Assembly (NCBI GenBank): GCA_045645905.1
Contig: JAZRJT010000071.1
Location: 1 to 37,847 of the forward strand
Origin: SIG440 sp045645905
Lineage (GTDB): Bacteria > Bacillota > Clostridia > Monoglobales > Monoglobaceae
DNA: 37,847 bases
Direction of reading: 5' to 3'
The notes beneath the pieces are model-generated. The model saw only the letters and a program-made list of their open reading frames with translations, was not told the origin of the DNA and ran no database searches. A program made the position numbers and the translations under genes. The number at the start of each line of letters is the position of its first letter. The stretch's first letter is position 1. Shown one piece after another: positions 17,180 through 23,763 of this stretch.

Positions 17180-18442
17180 ATGTATACTTTAAAAGTAAAA
17201 AATAAATATGGTCAAATGCTTGAATTAACTAATAATGCAGCATATGTAATTAAAAGTATAGATGGGCTAAATCCCCCTCGTGCAAATATTAACACGACAA
17301 TAAATGCTGATTCTGATGGTTCGGATTTTAACAGCGCTTATTTGACCGAAAGACAAATTATCATCACTATGGCGATTAATTCACCGGCAGAGCTCAACAG
17401 AATAAATTTATACCGATATTTCAAAAATAAAATGCCGATAACGTTATATTATTCAAATTCAAGCAGAAATGTGTATATCAATGGCTATGTTAAAGATTTT
17501 CCTATTGAATTTTTCACTCAAAAGCAAACAGCACAAATAACTATTGAGTGCCCGAATCCGTATTTTTTGGAAGTAGAACAAAGCAAAAATAAAATATCCG
17601 GAATAATTGATAAATTTGAGTTCCCGTTTTCGGTAGAAAAAAATGAAAATTTAATACCATTTCCGTATTTAAACAGTACAAGGACTATAAATGGTATAAA
17701 CTGGGAAGTTCAAAACGATGGTACAATTATTGCAAACGGAACCGCAACAGCTCAATCAAATTTTTTAATTGCAATTTTTAGTAGGCAGTTTGATTATACT
17801 GATTATTTTTTATCAGGATGCCCGGATGGAGGCTCGGATTATACATATTATTTGCAAGTATTTAATGAATCAAGAAATGAAGTTAATAACGATTATGGAA
17901 ATGGAAAAATAATTGAAATTGATGCAAACAATGTAAATGATACGTACAAAGTAATTGCAATTATTGCGCCCGGTTCAACAGTTAATAATTTAATCATTAA
18001 ACCAATGCTAAACAAGGGAGACGCGGCAAAGCCTTATGAAATTTTCAATGCACATGATATTGAATTTTCCGTTTTAACAGATGAACCTATAGAAGTAATG
18101 AATTATGGAGACGTGGAAACGGGAGGAATTATTACAATAAATGCTAACGCTACAATTGCAAATCCTACGGTATATAATAGAGCGACAAATGAGCATGTCA
18201 CAATAAATACAACACTAAGTGTTGGTGATTCTATTGTTATCAATACTCAAAATAAAGAAAAAAGTATAACGATAATAAAGGCGGATGGTACGAAAATCAA
18301 TGCAATAGGCTTATTTGCAGCAGGCTCGTCGTGGCTTAAATTAATACCGGGAATGAATTATTTGCAATTATTATCCAATGGTGCCGCCAGCATTGCTGCA
18401 TATGTTACATATGATTATAACGCAATGTATGAGGGGGTGTAA
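17180..18442 (+). CDS. Distal tail protein (Dit) with inserted beta domain
   Basis: This 420-aa protein has the N-terminal Dit hub domain (about 1-150: YGQMLELTNNAAYVIKSIDG at the start, ITIECPNPYF at about 130), which makes the hexameric ring at the tail tip. Residues about 152-288 form an insertion beginning ENLIPFPYLN and containing NGINWEVQNDGTIIANGTAT, a pattern I know from beta-sandwich, carbohydrate-binding-like modules in gut-phage fibre proteins. The C-terminal part (about 290-420) returns to the Dit second domain (GVETGGIITINANATIANP-like). So it may be an evolved Dit contributing to host binding. A good ribosome site (AAGGGGG) precedes ATG. Confidence 0.85.
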   Translation: MYTLKVKNKYGQMLELTNNAAYVIKSIDGLNPPRANINTTINADSDGSDFNSAYLTERQIIITMAINSPAELNRINLYRYFKNKMPITLYYSNSSRNVYINGYVKDFPIEFFTQKQTAQITIECPNPYFLEVEQSKNKISGIIDKFEFPFSVEKNENLIPFPYLNSTRTINGINWEVQNDGTIIANGTATAQSNFLIAIFSRQFDYTDYFLSGCPDGGSDYTYYLQVFNESRNEVNNDYGNGKIIEIDANNVNDTYKVIAIIAPGSTVNNLIIKPMLNKGDAAKPYEIFNAHDIEFSVLTDEPIEVMNYGDVETGGIITINANATIANPTVYNRATNEHVTINTTLSVGDSIVINTQNKEKSITIIKADGTKINAIGLFAAGSSWLKLIPGMNYLQLLSNGAASIAAYVTYDYNAMYEGV

Positions 18443-18443
18443 T

Positions 18444-19508
18444 ATGGATATATACGTACTTAATAAACAAACGGCTATAATTGGAATTATAAGTAATTTT
18501 CAAAGTGTTATCTGGAATATGCAATATTTTGGTCCCGGTGATTTTGAATTAATTACAGCTGCAAACGACAATAATTTAGAATTGTTAGAAATTGGCAATT
18601 ATCTTGTAAGAGAAACGGACAGATCAAACACTATATATAATAATGTCATGGTGATTGAATCAAAAGAAATCAAATATGATCCTGAAAGTGGCTGGGTACT
18701 TACGATAACAGGTAAGGGATTAAAAAATATATTATCCCGTCGAATTGTATGGTCTCAAATTAATTTATCCGGAACTGTGGAGGATGCAATAAGAAAAGTA
18801 ATAACAGACAATGTTATCAGTCCTGATAATACAAATAGAGCTATTCAGAACTTTCAATTGGCGCCAAAATTAAATCTTACAGATGAGGCGGAAATACAAT
18901 TGCTGGGTGAAAATATAGCTGAATGGCTTGAAAATGTATGCACTCAATATGGCTATGGCTGGGATATATTTATTCAAAACAATAAATATGTTTTCAAGTT
19001 ATATGTTGGAAAAAATCGGTCCTACAATCAAAGTGAAGTTATGCCGGTTGTTTTTAGTCCTAAGTATGACAATCTTTACAGTTCAAAATATTCATATAGT
19101 TTAGAAAATTATGGTAATGCTGGACTTGTTGGCGGTGAAGGCGACGGAATCAATCAAAAATCGGCAGCAGTTGGAAGCGGATCCGGATTAGATAGATATG
19201 AAATCTATATAAACGGTAGTGATGTTTCAAGTAATGGTGAAATAATCACTTTAGAAACATATTTGCAAATGCTTGAAAGCTATGGAAATGAGCAATTAGC
19301 AGTTATCCAGAAAACACAAAGCTTTGAAGGTGAGATTGAACCAAATGGAATGTATAAATTAAATCAAGATTATTTTTTGGGTGACATAGTGCAGATAGAA
19401 AACGAAAAAGGTATAAGCGCGGCACCTAGAATTATTGAAATAATATACAGTGAAGATGCAAATGGTGTAAGCATAGTTCCAACTTTTAGCGAATGGGAGG
19501 TAATTTGA
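18444..19508 (+). CDS. Tail tip protein, ReqiPepy6 Gp37-like
   Basis: The start is taken at ATG 18444 (354 aa), 1 bp after the Dit stop with GAGGGGGTG as ribosome site; an ORF reaching back to 18378 lies within Dit. The sequence MDIYVLNKQTAIIGIISNF, then FGPGDFELITAA and IIEIIYSEDANG near the end match the siphovirus Gp37-like family, which replaces the larger Tal proteins as the tail-tip/baseplate hub in many Gram-positive phages. No lytic domain is visible. It is followed by the last tail gene after 1 bp. Confidence 0.88.
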   Translation: MDIYVLNKQTAIIGIISNFQSVIWNMQYFGPGDFELITAANDNNLELLEIGNYLVRETDRSNTIYNNVMVIESKEIKYDPESGWVLTITGKGLKNILSRRIVWSQINLSGTVEDAIRKVITDNVISPDNTNRAIQNFQLAPKLNLTDEAEIQLLGENIAEWLENVCTQYGYGWDIFIQNNKYVFKLYVGKNRSYNQSEVMPVVFSPKYDNLYSSKYSYSLENYGNAGLVGGEGDGINQKSAAVGSGSGLDRYEIYINGSDVSSNGEIITLETYLQMLESYGNEQLAVIQKTQSFEGEIEPNGMYKLNQDYFLGDIVQIENEKGISAAPRIIEIIYSEDANGVSIVPTFSEWEVI

Positions 19509-19509
19509 T

Positions 19510-20367
19510 ATGGCTTTAAAATATGGTTTTTTTAATTCAGTAAATGGCGACAGAAGATATAATGCAGATGATATGAGCAATTATTTTGAGGGGCTTGTTA
19601 GTAATGGTGTTTATGAAAATATAGGAGACGCGATGGTTGTTACAGCCGGAACCGGAATGAATGTAATTGTTGGAACCGGTCGTGCAATAATAGATTGTAA
19701 ATGGTTAAGAAACGATAGCGCATATAATATAGCAATCACTCCGGCAGATACAACACTGGCCAGATATACTTCAATTGTAATTTTGCTCGATAAAGACAAT
19801 CGAAACATGTCTATAACTGCAATTGATGGAGAACCGGCTACAACTCCGGAGCTTCCAACAGTTCCAGAAAATAGCTTGATTTTGGCTGATATACTTATTC
19901 CGGCAAATTCAACCAGTATTTTGCAGGCTAATATAACAGATGATAGAGCAGACAGCACGGTTTGTGGATGGGTTACAGGACTAATTGAACAGGTGGACAC
20001 CTCCGAATTATTCTTACAATGGCAAGATGCTTATACAAGGCAGTTTGAGACTTTTAAACAAGCTTATGATGAATGGTTTGAGCATTTAACGCAAGAATTA
20101 ACCGTAGATACATATGTTGGTAATTATTCAAAACGTGTAGAGTACGATGATCAGGTGGGAAACACCATAGAACTTGATATGACGGGCTATGTATATGAAT
20201 CAAGTGACATTATAACAGTTTTTATTAATGGTTTAAAAGCTGACGTAAACGAGGATTATACAATAGACACAAGTGGGGTTTACCCTGAAATAACTACAAA
20301 TGCCACAGCAAGCGGAACCGTCGTTTATATATCCGTTTTAAAATCAAAAATTGGCTTTAATGTATGA
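19510..20367 (+). CDS. Baseplate/receptor-binding structural protein
   Basis: This 285-aa protein is the last tail gene. Residues about 1-150 match the N-terminal baseplate domain common in Clostridia phages (KYGFFNSVNGDRRYNADDMS, VGTGRAIIDCKWLRND). A short helix follows (about 165-195, FLQWQDAYTRQFETFKQAYDEW), likely for trimerisation, then a small C-terminal beta domain (VFINGLKADVNEDYTI). This resembles upper baseplate or short fibre proteins that connect receptor-binding heads. No separate longer tail fibre follows, so this and the Dit insertion are the best host-recognition candidates. A terminator lies 30 bp downstream. Confidence 0.8.
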   Translation: MALKYGFFNSVNGDRRYNADDMSNYFEGLVSNGVYENIGDAMVVTAGTGMNVIVGTGRAIIDCKWLRNDSAYNIAITPADTTLARYTSIVILLDKDNRNMSITAIDGEPATTPELPTVPENSLILADILIPANSTSILQANITDDRADSTVCGWVTGLIEQVDTSELFLQWQDAYTRQFETFKQAYDEWFEHLTQELTVDTYVGNYSKRVEYDDQVGNTIELDMTGYVYESSDIITVFINGLKADVNEDYTIDTSGVYPEITTNATASGTVVYISVLKSKIGFNV

Positions 20368-20397
20368 CATCATCAATCTATTTGATTTATTCCTTTT

Positions 20398-20426
20398 GAG
20401 GTCCTTTTTTAAGGGCCTCTTTTTTA
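20398..20426 (+). terminator. Terminator of the structural operon
   Basis: Stem GAGGTCC / GGGCCTC (7 bp with one G-T pair), loop of 8 nt, followed by TTTTTT. It closes the tail gene block before the first island promoter. Confidence 0.85.
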
Positions 20427-20431
20427 TAAAA

Positions 20432-20485
20432 TATAACAAAAGTTTTATAAAAAGTATTTACAATATACAACAAATGTTATATAAT
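20432..20485 (+). promoter_or_regulatory. Island promoter 1 with two operators
   Basis: A near-consensus promoter has TTTACA at 20457-20462, a 17-bp spacer and TATAAT at 20480-20485. The spacer carries the palindromic operator TATACAACAAATGTTATATA (20464-20483; core AACAAATGTT). A second related site, TATAACAAAAGTTTTATA, lies upstream at 20432-20449. The same pairing recurs at three other promoters of the island. The probable regulator is the HTH protein encoded at 22048-22326. Confidence 0.85.
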
Positions 20486-20521
20486 AAAGATGTGAGGGGG
20501 AGAGATAAGGAGGAAGAAGTT

Positions 20522-21052
20522 ATGAGAAAGTACAAAGGCTATTACATTGATGGTGTTGTTTTCAAGACCGAGAAAGAAATTGATGATTTTCACAGAAAAA
20601 GTGCTGTTGAAAGTTATCGCAAAGCTGTTGAAATATTTGCGAATCATCCTAGCATGGAAGCAAGTATTTACTGCCACGAAAAGGAAGAAAACCTGATTAA
20701 ATATCATGGTTTTACATATGACGAAATTGAAGCTATTGAAAATGATGTTTATGAAACAATGGCAGCAGGATGTAAAGGAAAGGTGGGAGTTAATATGAAA
20801 AAAGCGAAATATATCGGTAAATTTTATGGAACTGGATTTAATAAAGATTTTGTTTATCTTGAATATGAGTATAGAGGCCATAGATATGAAGTCTATGAAA
20901 ACAGAGCAAAGGGGAATGAACCGCTTTCATGGCAGCATAAAAACAAACAGGCTGAAATTGATAGATTGATTGAGATTGAAGAACAAAGTAAGAATCAAAA
21001 GAACGAGCCGTTTAATATTGATGAAGTTTTTGAGTTGTTAGGTTGGGATTGA
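20522..21052 (+). CDS. Island protein, apparent two-domain fusion
   Basis: The start is ATG 20522 (176 aa) with AAGGAGG, downstream of the promoter; an in-frame ORF beginning at 20351 would start before transcription. The N-terminal half (about 1-91; EKEIDDFHRKS, HPSMEASIYCHE) and the C-terminal half (from MKKAKYIGKFYGTGF at residue 92) look like two independent small phage proteins. At the join lies GCAGCAGGATG (20762-20772), the element found between genes elsewhere in this phage, and then a ribosome site (AAAGGTGGGA) and an ATG at 20795 that could start the second half alone (85 aa). I do not recognise the function. Its own promoter and terminator mark it as an accessory cassette. Confidence 0.8.
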   Translation: MRKYKGYYIDGVVFKTEKEIDDFHRKSAVESYRKAVEIFANHPSMEASIYCHEKEENLIKYHGFTYDEIEAIENDVYETMAAGCKGKVGVNMKKAKYIGKFYGTGFNKDFVYLEYEYRGHRYEVYENRAKGNEPLSWQHKNKQAEIDRLIEIEEQSKNQKNEPFNIDEVFELLGWD

Positions 21053-21057
21053 TTGAT

Positions 21058-21094
21058 AAAAGAGCCGGATAAAATTCCGGCTTTTATTTTTTTT
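21058..21094 (+). terminator. Terminator of island unit 1
   Basis: Stem AGCCGGA / TCCGGCT with 6-nt loop at 21063-21082, flanked by A-run and T-run (TTTTATTTTTTTT). Confidence 0.92.
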
Positions 21095-21101
21095 GAAAAA
21101 A

Positions 21102-21154
21102 TATAAAACTTTTGTTATATAACTATTGATATTATACAACAAATGTTATATAAT
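21102..21154 (+). promoter_or_regulatory. Island promoter 2 with two operators
   Basis: TTGATA (21126-21131), 17-bp spacer, TATAAT (21149-21154). The operator TATACAACAAATGTTATATA is at 21133-21152 inside the spacer. The upstream site at 21102-21121 is TATAAAACTTTTGTTATATA, the reverse orientation of the upstream sites at promoters 1 and 4. Confidence 0.85.
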
Positions 21155-21196
21155 AAATGTGTAGGGAAGAGATGTTTTCAAAAGGAGGAAATGATT

Positions 21197-21649
21197 ATGA
21201 AAGATACAAACGGAATCGAAATTAAAACAGGTGATATTGTTGAGATAACAGGCGCATACTTCAAAAATGACAATGGTTATTGGTTTGTAGACTACTCAAA
21301 AGGCGTTCCGTCATGGAGCGGAAATGAACATAGCTTAAAAAAGATAAGTAAAAGCGGAAAAATTAGTAACAGCCGTCACAACATTTGTTTCTGGCCTATT
21401 ATGATAACAGTTAACAGCTGGGAAAAAAGAGCTGCCGCTAAAGAGTGGAACGAAGAACACGCTACAATAAAGGTTGTTGATGGTATCGACAAGGCTGAAA
21501 TAGCTGAATACTTTAAAACCAAAGCGGATGCAGCAGAAGCCGAAGCTGAAAGACTTACATATGATTTTGGCGAAAATTGCGAAACAGTTAAGCTTTACAA
21601 GAAAATCAAAAATCACTATGAAGATGTTATCAAAAGAATAACAGCGTAA
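21197..21649 (+). CDS. Hypothetical island protein
   Basis: I do not recognise this 150-aa protein. The start is ATG 21197, 8 nt after AAAGGAGG; an in-frame ATG at 21143 lies within the promoter region before the predicted transcription start and is excluded. The first ~60 residues (IEIKTGDIVEITGAYFKNDNG) look like a small SH3-like beta barrel; residues about 75-150 are helical and charged (KADAAEAEAERL). Proteins with this beginning are common on Firmicutes mobile elements. It shares promoter 2 with the next gene, 19 bp downstream. The regulated accessory setting suggests an early host-directed or anti-defence role, not shown by the sequence. Confidence 0.8.
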   Translation: MKDTNGIEIKTGDIVEITGAYFKNDNGYWFVDYSKGVPSWSGNEHSLKKISKSGKISNSRHNICFWPIMITVNSWEKRAAAKEWNEEHATIKVVDGIDKAEIAEYFKTKADAAEAEAERLTYDFGENCETVKLYKKIKNHYEDVIKRITA

Positions 21650-21668
21650 ACAAAGGAGGGAAAAAGTT

Positions 21669-22031
21669 ATGAAGATAAAGACAAAAGATACTTTTGGAAA
21701 CACAAATGAATATGAAGTAGTTGAAAAAATGCCAAACGGCTATTTTGTTTGGAATATAGGCGCAAACATGGGAACTGATGAATATATACCAATTGCAGAA
21801 TGGAAACACCCGGAAAACAAAGAAAATTTTGATATAAACTCTGATACTGTAAAGGCAATAAAAATGGATCCGGAGGATGTAAGAGTTTTAAGAAAAGCAT
21901 CTGGCTATGGTATAAGTGACTACATGGATGCAAAAAGAGCAATTGCAAGGAATCCAAAATCCGGATATATGAAAAACAAAAAGGAGCTTGCAGAAAAAGC
22001 AATGAAAATTTTCGAGAAAATAACAGCTTGA
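21669..22031 (+). CDS. Hypothetical island protein
   Basis: This 120-aa protein of unknown function is second in island unit 2. It has a beta-rich start (KTKDTFGNTNEYEVVEKMPNGYFVW) and an alpha-helical, basic C-terminus (from about residue 70: DPEDVRVLRKASGYGISDYMDAKRAI is helix-rich). AAAGGAGG precedes ATG. It converges on the HTH repressor gene, and both share the bidirectional terminator at 22033-22066, whose loop holds the repressor's stop codon. Confidence 0.78.
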   Translation: MKIKTKDTFGNTNEYEVVEKMPNGYFVWNIGANMGTDEYIPIAEWKHPENKENFDINSDTVKAIKMDPEDVRVLRKASGYGISDYMDAKRAIARNPKSGYMKNKKELAEKAMKIFEKITA

Positions 22032-22032
22032 T

Positions 22033-22066
22033 AAAAAAGGCCACTCGTTATGAGTGGCTTTTTTTA
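22033..22066. terminator. Bidirectional terminator between island unit 2 and repressor
   Basis: AAAAAAGGCCACTC / GAGTGGC-TTTTTTT with 5-nt loop; A-run and T-run on both sides, so it can stop transcription from either direction. The minus-strand stop codon (22048-22050) lies in the loop. Confidence 0.9.
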
Positions 22067-22326
22067 TATTGTTTATACAACGTGAGTATTTCAGGATCAT
22101 CAATTAAATCCTCAATGCAGCAGTCGAGTGCTAGACAAGTTTTGACTATAATATCAAAGCCGGAACAATCAAATTTTCGGCTGCCTTGCTCATAGTGCTT
22201 GAGTGTGCCCAGTTTGATTCCGGTTTTTTCTGCAAGCTGATTTTGTGTTAATCCTTTATATAATCTCATAGCTTTTAATTTAGTAGGTGCGTAGTTCCTT
22301 GGCGGGCGTGTTTTCTTTTCTTCCAT
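22048..22326 (-). CDS. HTH repressor of the accessory island (Aca-like position)
   Basis: This 92-aa protein has an N-terminal basic arm (KKTRPPRNYAPTKLK) and an Xre/Cro-type helix-turn-helix at about residues 16-50 (GLTQNQLAEKTGIKLGTLKHYE), then a short helical tail. The start has GGAGGT 7 nt upstream. Its own promoter (TTGTTT at 22386-22381, 17-bp spacer, TATAAT at 22363-22358, minus strand) contains the same operator that lies in the four island promoters, so autorepression is expected. The layout of small genes plus a small self-repressing HTH protein resembles anti-CRISPR-associated (Aca) regulators. The binding link is inferred from shared operators and needs testing. Confidence 0.88.
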   Translation of the reverse strand: MEEKKTRPPRNYAPTKLKAMRLYKGLTQNQLAEKTGIKLGTLKHYEQGSRKFDCSGFDIIVKTCLALDCCIEDLIDDPEILTLYKQYKKSHS

Positions 22327-22357
22327 AACTGTTTACCTCCAGTTTTTATTTGATTTT

Positions 22358-22437
22358 ATTATACAACAAATATTATATAAAAACAATAACAAAAGTTGTA
22401 TAAAAGTATTTACAATATACAACAAATGTTATATAAT
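22358..22437. promoter_or_regulatory. Divergent operator region: repressor promoter and island promoter 3
   Basis: Three operators lie within 80 bp. Site 1 (22360-22379, core AACAAATATT) is in the spacer of the leftward repressor promoter. Site 2 (22386-22402, AACAAAAGTTGT) lies between. Site 3 (22416-22435, core AACAAATGTT) is in the 17-bp spacer of the rightward promoter (TTTACA 22409-22414, TATAAT 22432-22437). Binding would shut both promoters. Confidence 0.85.
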
Positions 22438-22484
22438 AAAGATGTGAGGGGGAGACTGTTGAGAAAACAAAGGAGGTACGAACT

Positions 22485-22721
22485 ATGAAGAGATTTGAAG
22501 TTGGTAAAAATTACAGTATGAGAAGCGCTTGCGACTGGGATTGTGTATGGACTTACAAAGTAGTTGCAAGAACCGCTCAAACAATTACAATTGAAGATGA
22601 GGATGGAAAAATCCTTAAATGCCGAATTAACAAATATTTGATGGATATTCAAGGCATTGAAGCCGTTTATCCGCTTGGTAGATATTCAATGTGCCCGATT
22701 TTAAGGGCTAGCAAGTGTTAA
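22485..22721 (+). CDS. Small mobile-element protein of the island
   Basis: This 78-aa protein begins FEVGKNYSMRSACDWDCVWTY and ends LGRYSMCPIL; I recognise the pattern as a small protein widespread on Firmicutes plasmids, conjugative elements and phages, without known function. It looks like a compact beta protein with four Cys residues. AAAGGAGG precedes ATG. It is first in unit 3, followed 19 bp later by the candidate antitoxin copy. Confidence 0.82.
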   Translation: MKRFEVGKNYSMRSACDWDCVWTYKVVARTAQTITIEDEDGKILKCRINKYLMDIQGIEAVYPLGRYSMCPILRASKC

Positions 22722-22740
22722 TGAAGGGAGGTGACAAAAG

Positions 22741-22926
22741 ATGACTTCTGAAAGATGGAATGATTTAATTTATGCGGTCAATAACGATATACCGAAGGAT
22801 AAGGTTAAACCGCCAATTACAACGGAAGAGGAAAGCAGGATTTTTGACAACATGGTAAAAGAGCTGGCAGAAATGAGAAAAGATGATCCGAAAGCAGCAT
22901 TCTGGCCAGTAGAAAAAGATTGGTAA
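22741..22926 (+). CDS. Small acidic protein, candidate antitoxin (copy 2)
   Basis: This 61-aa protein differs from the one at 5615 only at E20D, E23K and E60D. At the DNA level I count ten substitutions in 186 bp, seven of them synonymous, which looks like purifying selection after duplication or transfer. The flanks differ, so the copied unit is the gene alone. It has an excellent ribosome site (GGGAGGTGA) and lies in island unit 3, driven by a strong repressible promoter, unlike copy 1 which is in the late structural operon beside the zeta-like kinase. If it is an immunity protein, this copy would be available before or without late expression. The role is inferred. Confidence 0.88.
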   Translation: MTSERWNDLIYAVNNDIPKDKVKPPITTEEESRIFDNMVKELAEMRKDDPKAAFWPVEKDW

Positions 22927-22948
22927 ATAAACTTAATAGTAACAATAA

Positions 22949-22979
22949 TTCCCGGGGATGGCCCCGGGATTTTTTTTTT
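22949..22979 (+). terminator. Terminator of island unit 3
   Basis: Perfect stem TCCCGGGG / CCCCGGGA with a 4-nt loop followed by a run of about ten T. Confidence 0.93.
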
Positions 22980-22984
22980 GTAAA

Positions 22985-23037
22985 TATAACAAAAGTTTTA
23001 TAAAAGTCTTTATTATATACAACAAATGTTATATAAT
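22985..23037 (+). promoter_or_regulatory. Island promoter 4 with two operators
   Basis: TTTATT (23009-23014), 17-bp spacer, TATAAT (23032-23037). Operator TATACAACAAATGTTATATA is at 23016-23035. The upstream site TATAACAAAAGTTTTATA is at 22985-23002, identical to that at promoter 1. Confidence 0.83.
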
Positions 23038-23080
23038 AAAGGTGTAGGAAAGAGTTGGTTTTCAAAGGAGGTAATGAGTT

Positions 23081-23338
23081 ATGAAAGAATTATTAAACAA
23101 ACTTAAAGAAGCAGAAATTATGGCTGATAAAGCAGATGCAGCATGGGAAGCAGATCCGGAGAATGAACAATTAGAAAAAGCGTTTGATGAGGCATGGAAA
23201 AAAGAGTTTGAGGCATTTGAAAAGCTTGCTGATAAAATAGTGATTGTAACGGATGGAAAAATAAATAAAAAAACTGCTGCAACGATGATAAGAAAAAAAA
23301 GAAATGAAGTTGAAATGCTTATAAACATGATGGAATAA
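23081..23338 (+). CDS. Hypothetical acidic helical island protein
   Basis: This 85-aa protein is unknown. The first ~55 residues form a strongly acidic amphipathic helix/coiled coil (KLKEAEIMADKADAAWEADP), which could mimic DNA or bind a partner; the C-terminus is basic. AAAGGAGGT precedes ATG. It is first in unit 4 and is followed 13 bp later by another small gene. An anti-defence role is possible from context only. Confidence 0.78.
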   Translation: MKELLNKLKEAEIMADKADAAWEADPENEQLEKAFDEAWKKEFEAFEKLADKIVIVTDGKINKKTAATMIRKKRNEVEMLINMME

Positions 23339-23351
23339 GGAGGTATGCTGA

Positions 23352-23630
23352 ATGAGAATTGCAAATAATTATGATGAATTTATAGACGCAATGGAGAAAG
23401 CTGAAAGAAAAGCATTAAATAATGAGCTGGGGCAGAATCTTACAAAAGAGCTTTTGGAAATGAAACTTGCAGAAAATCCAGATATGACGCCGGAGCAATG
23501 GCAGCAGGCAAAAAATGAATTTATGACTTATATTTTTTGTAACGCATTAATGAATTTTCCGGAGCTGATGGATGAATTTGCTAGTCATACCTATGATAAA
23601 TTAAAAAATGAGATTAAAAAGACCGCCTAA
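23352..23630 (+). CDS. Hypothetical island protein
   Basis: This 92-aa protein is unknown and helical, with a negative overall charge and no membrane segment. A strong AAGGAGGT overlaps the end of the upstream gene, indicating co-translation. It is the last gene of the island; its stop codon is within the terminator hairpin, and the attP candidate and integrase follow on the other strand. Confidence 0.78.
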   Translation: MRIANNYDEFIDAMEKAERKALNNELGQNLTKELLEMKLAENPDMTPEQWQQAKNEFMTYIFCNALMNFPELMDEFASHTYDKLKNEIKKTA

Positions 23631-23645
23631 ATGGCGGCCTTTTTG
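23621..23645 (+). terminator. Terminator of island unit 4
   Basis: Stem CCGCC / GGCGG with loop TAAAT (23623-23637), followed by CCTTTTT. The stop codon of the preceding gene lies in the loop. Confidence 0.8.
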
Positions 23646-23713
23646 AAGGAAAAATTTTACAAATAAATACTCCAAAAACATATGAAAGCATTGTATAAAT
23701 TTATTATATAATT

Positions 23714-23763
23714 TTCTTCTATAATGCGCAAGTGGCTTCAATGACGCGTACATTATAGAAGAA
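23714..23763. other. attP: Candidate phage attachment site attP
   Basis: Perfect 13-bp inverted arms TTCTTCTATAATG (23714-23726) and CATTATAGAAGAA (23751-23763) enclose a 24-bp, less symmetric centre. The whole is exactly 50 bp, the size expected for attP of large serine integrases, and it abuts the integrase stop codon. The stem is AT-rich and lacks a proper T-run, so a terminator is less likely. The crossover dinucleotide would be near 23738-23739. Confidence 0.65.

Noticed and set aside
21667..22044. 125-codon minus-strand frame opposite the island gene at 21669
   Set aside because: Antisense shadow, Leu/Phe/His-rich, no ribosome site, and it would run through the bidirectional terminator.
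20432..23037. Repeated AT-rich motifs as a CRISPR array
   Set aside because: The copies are widely spaced with genes between and sit exactly in promoter spacers; they are operators.
23714..23763. Inverted repeat as terminator of integrase
   Set aside because: Stem is AT-rich with a 24-nt loop and no good T-run; length and place fit attP better.
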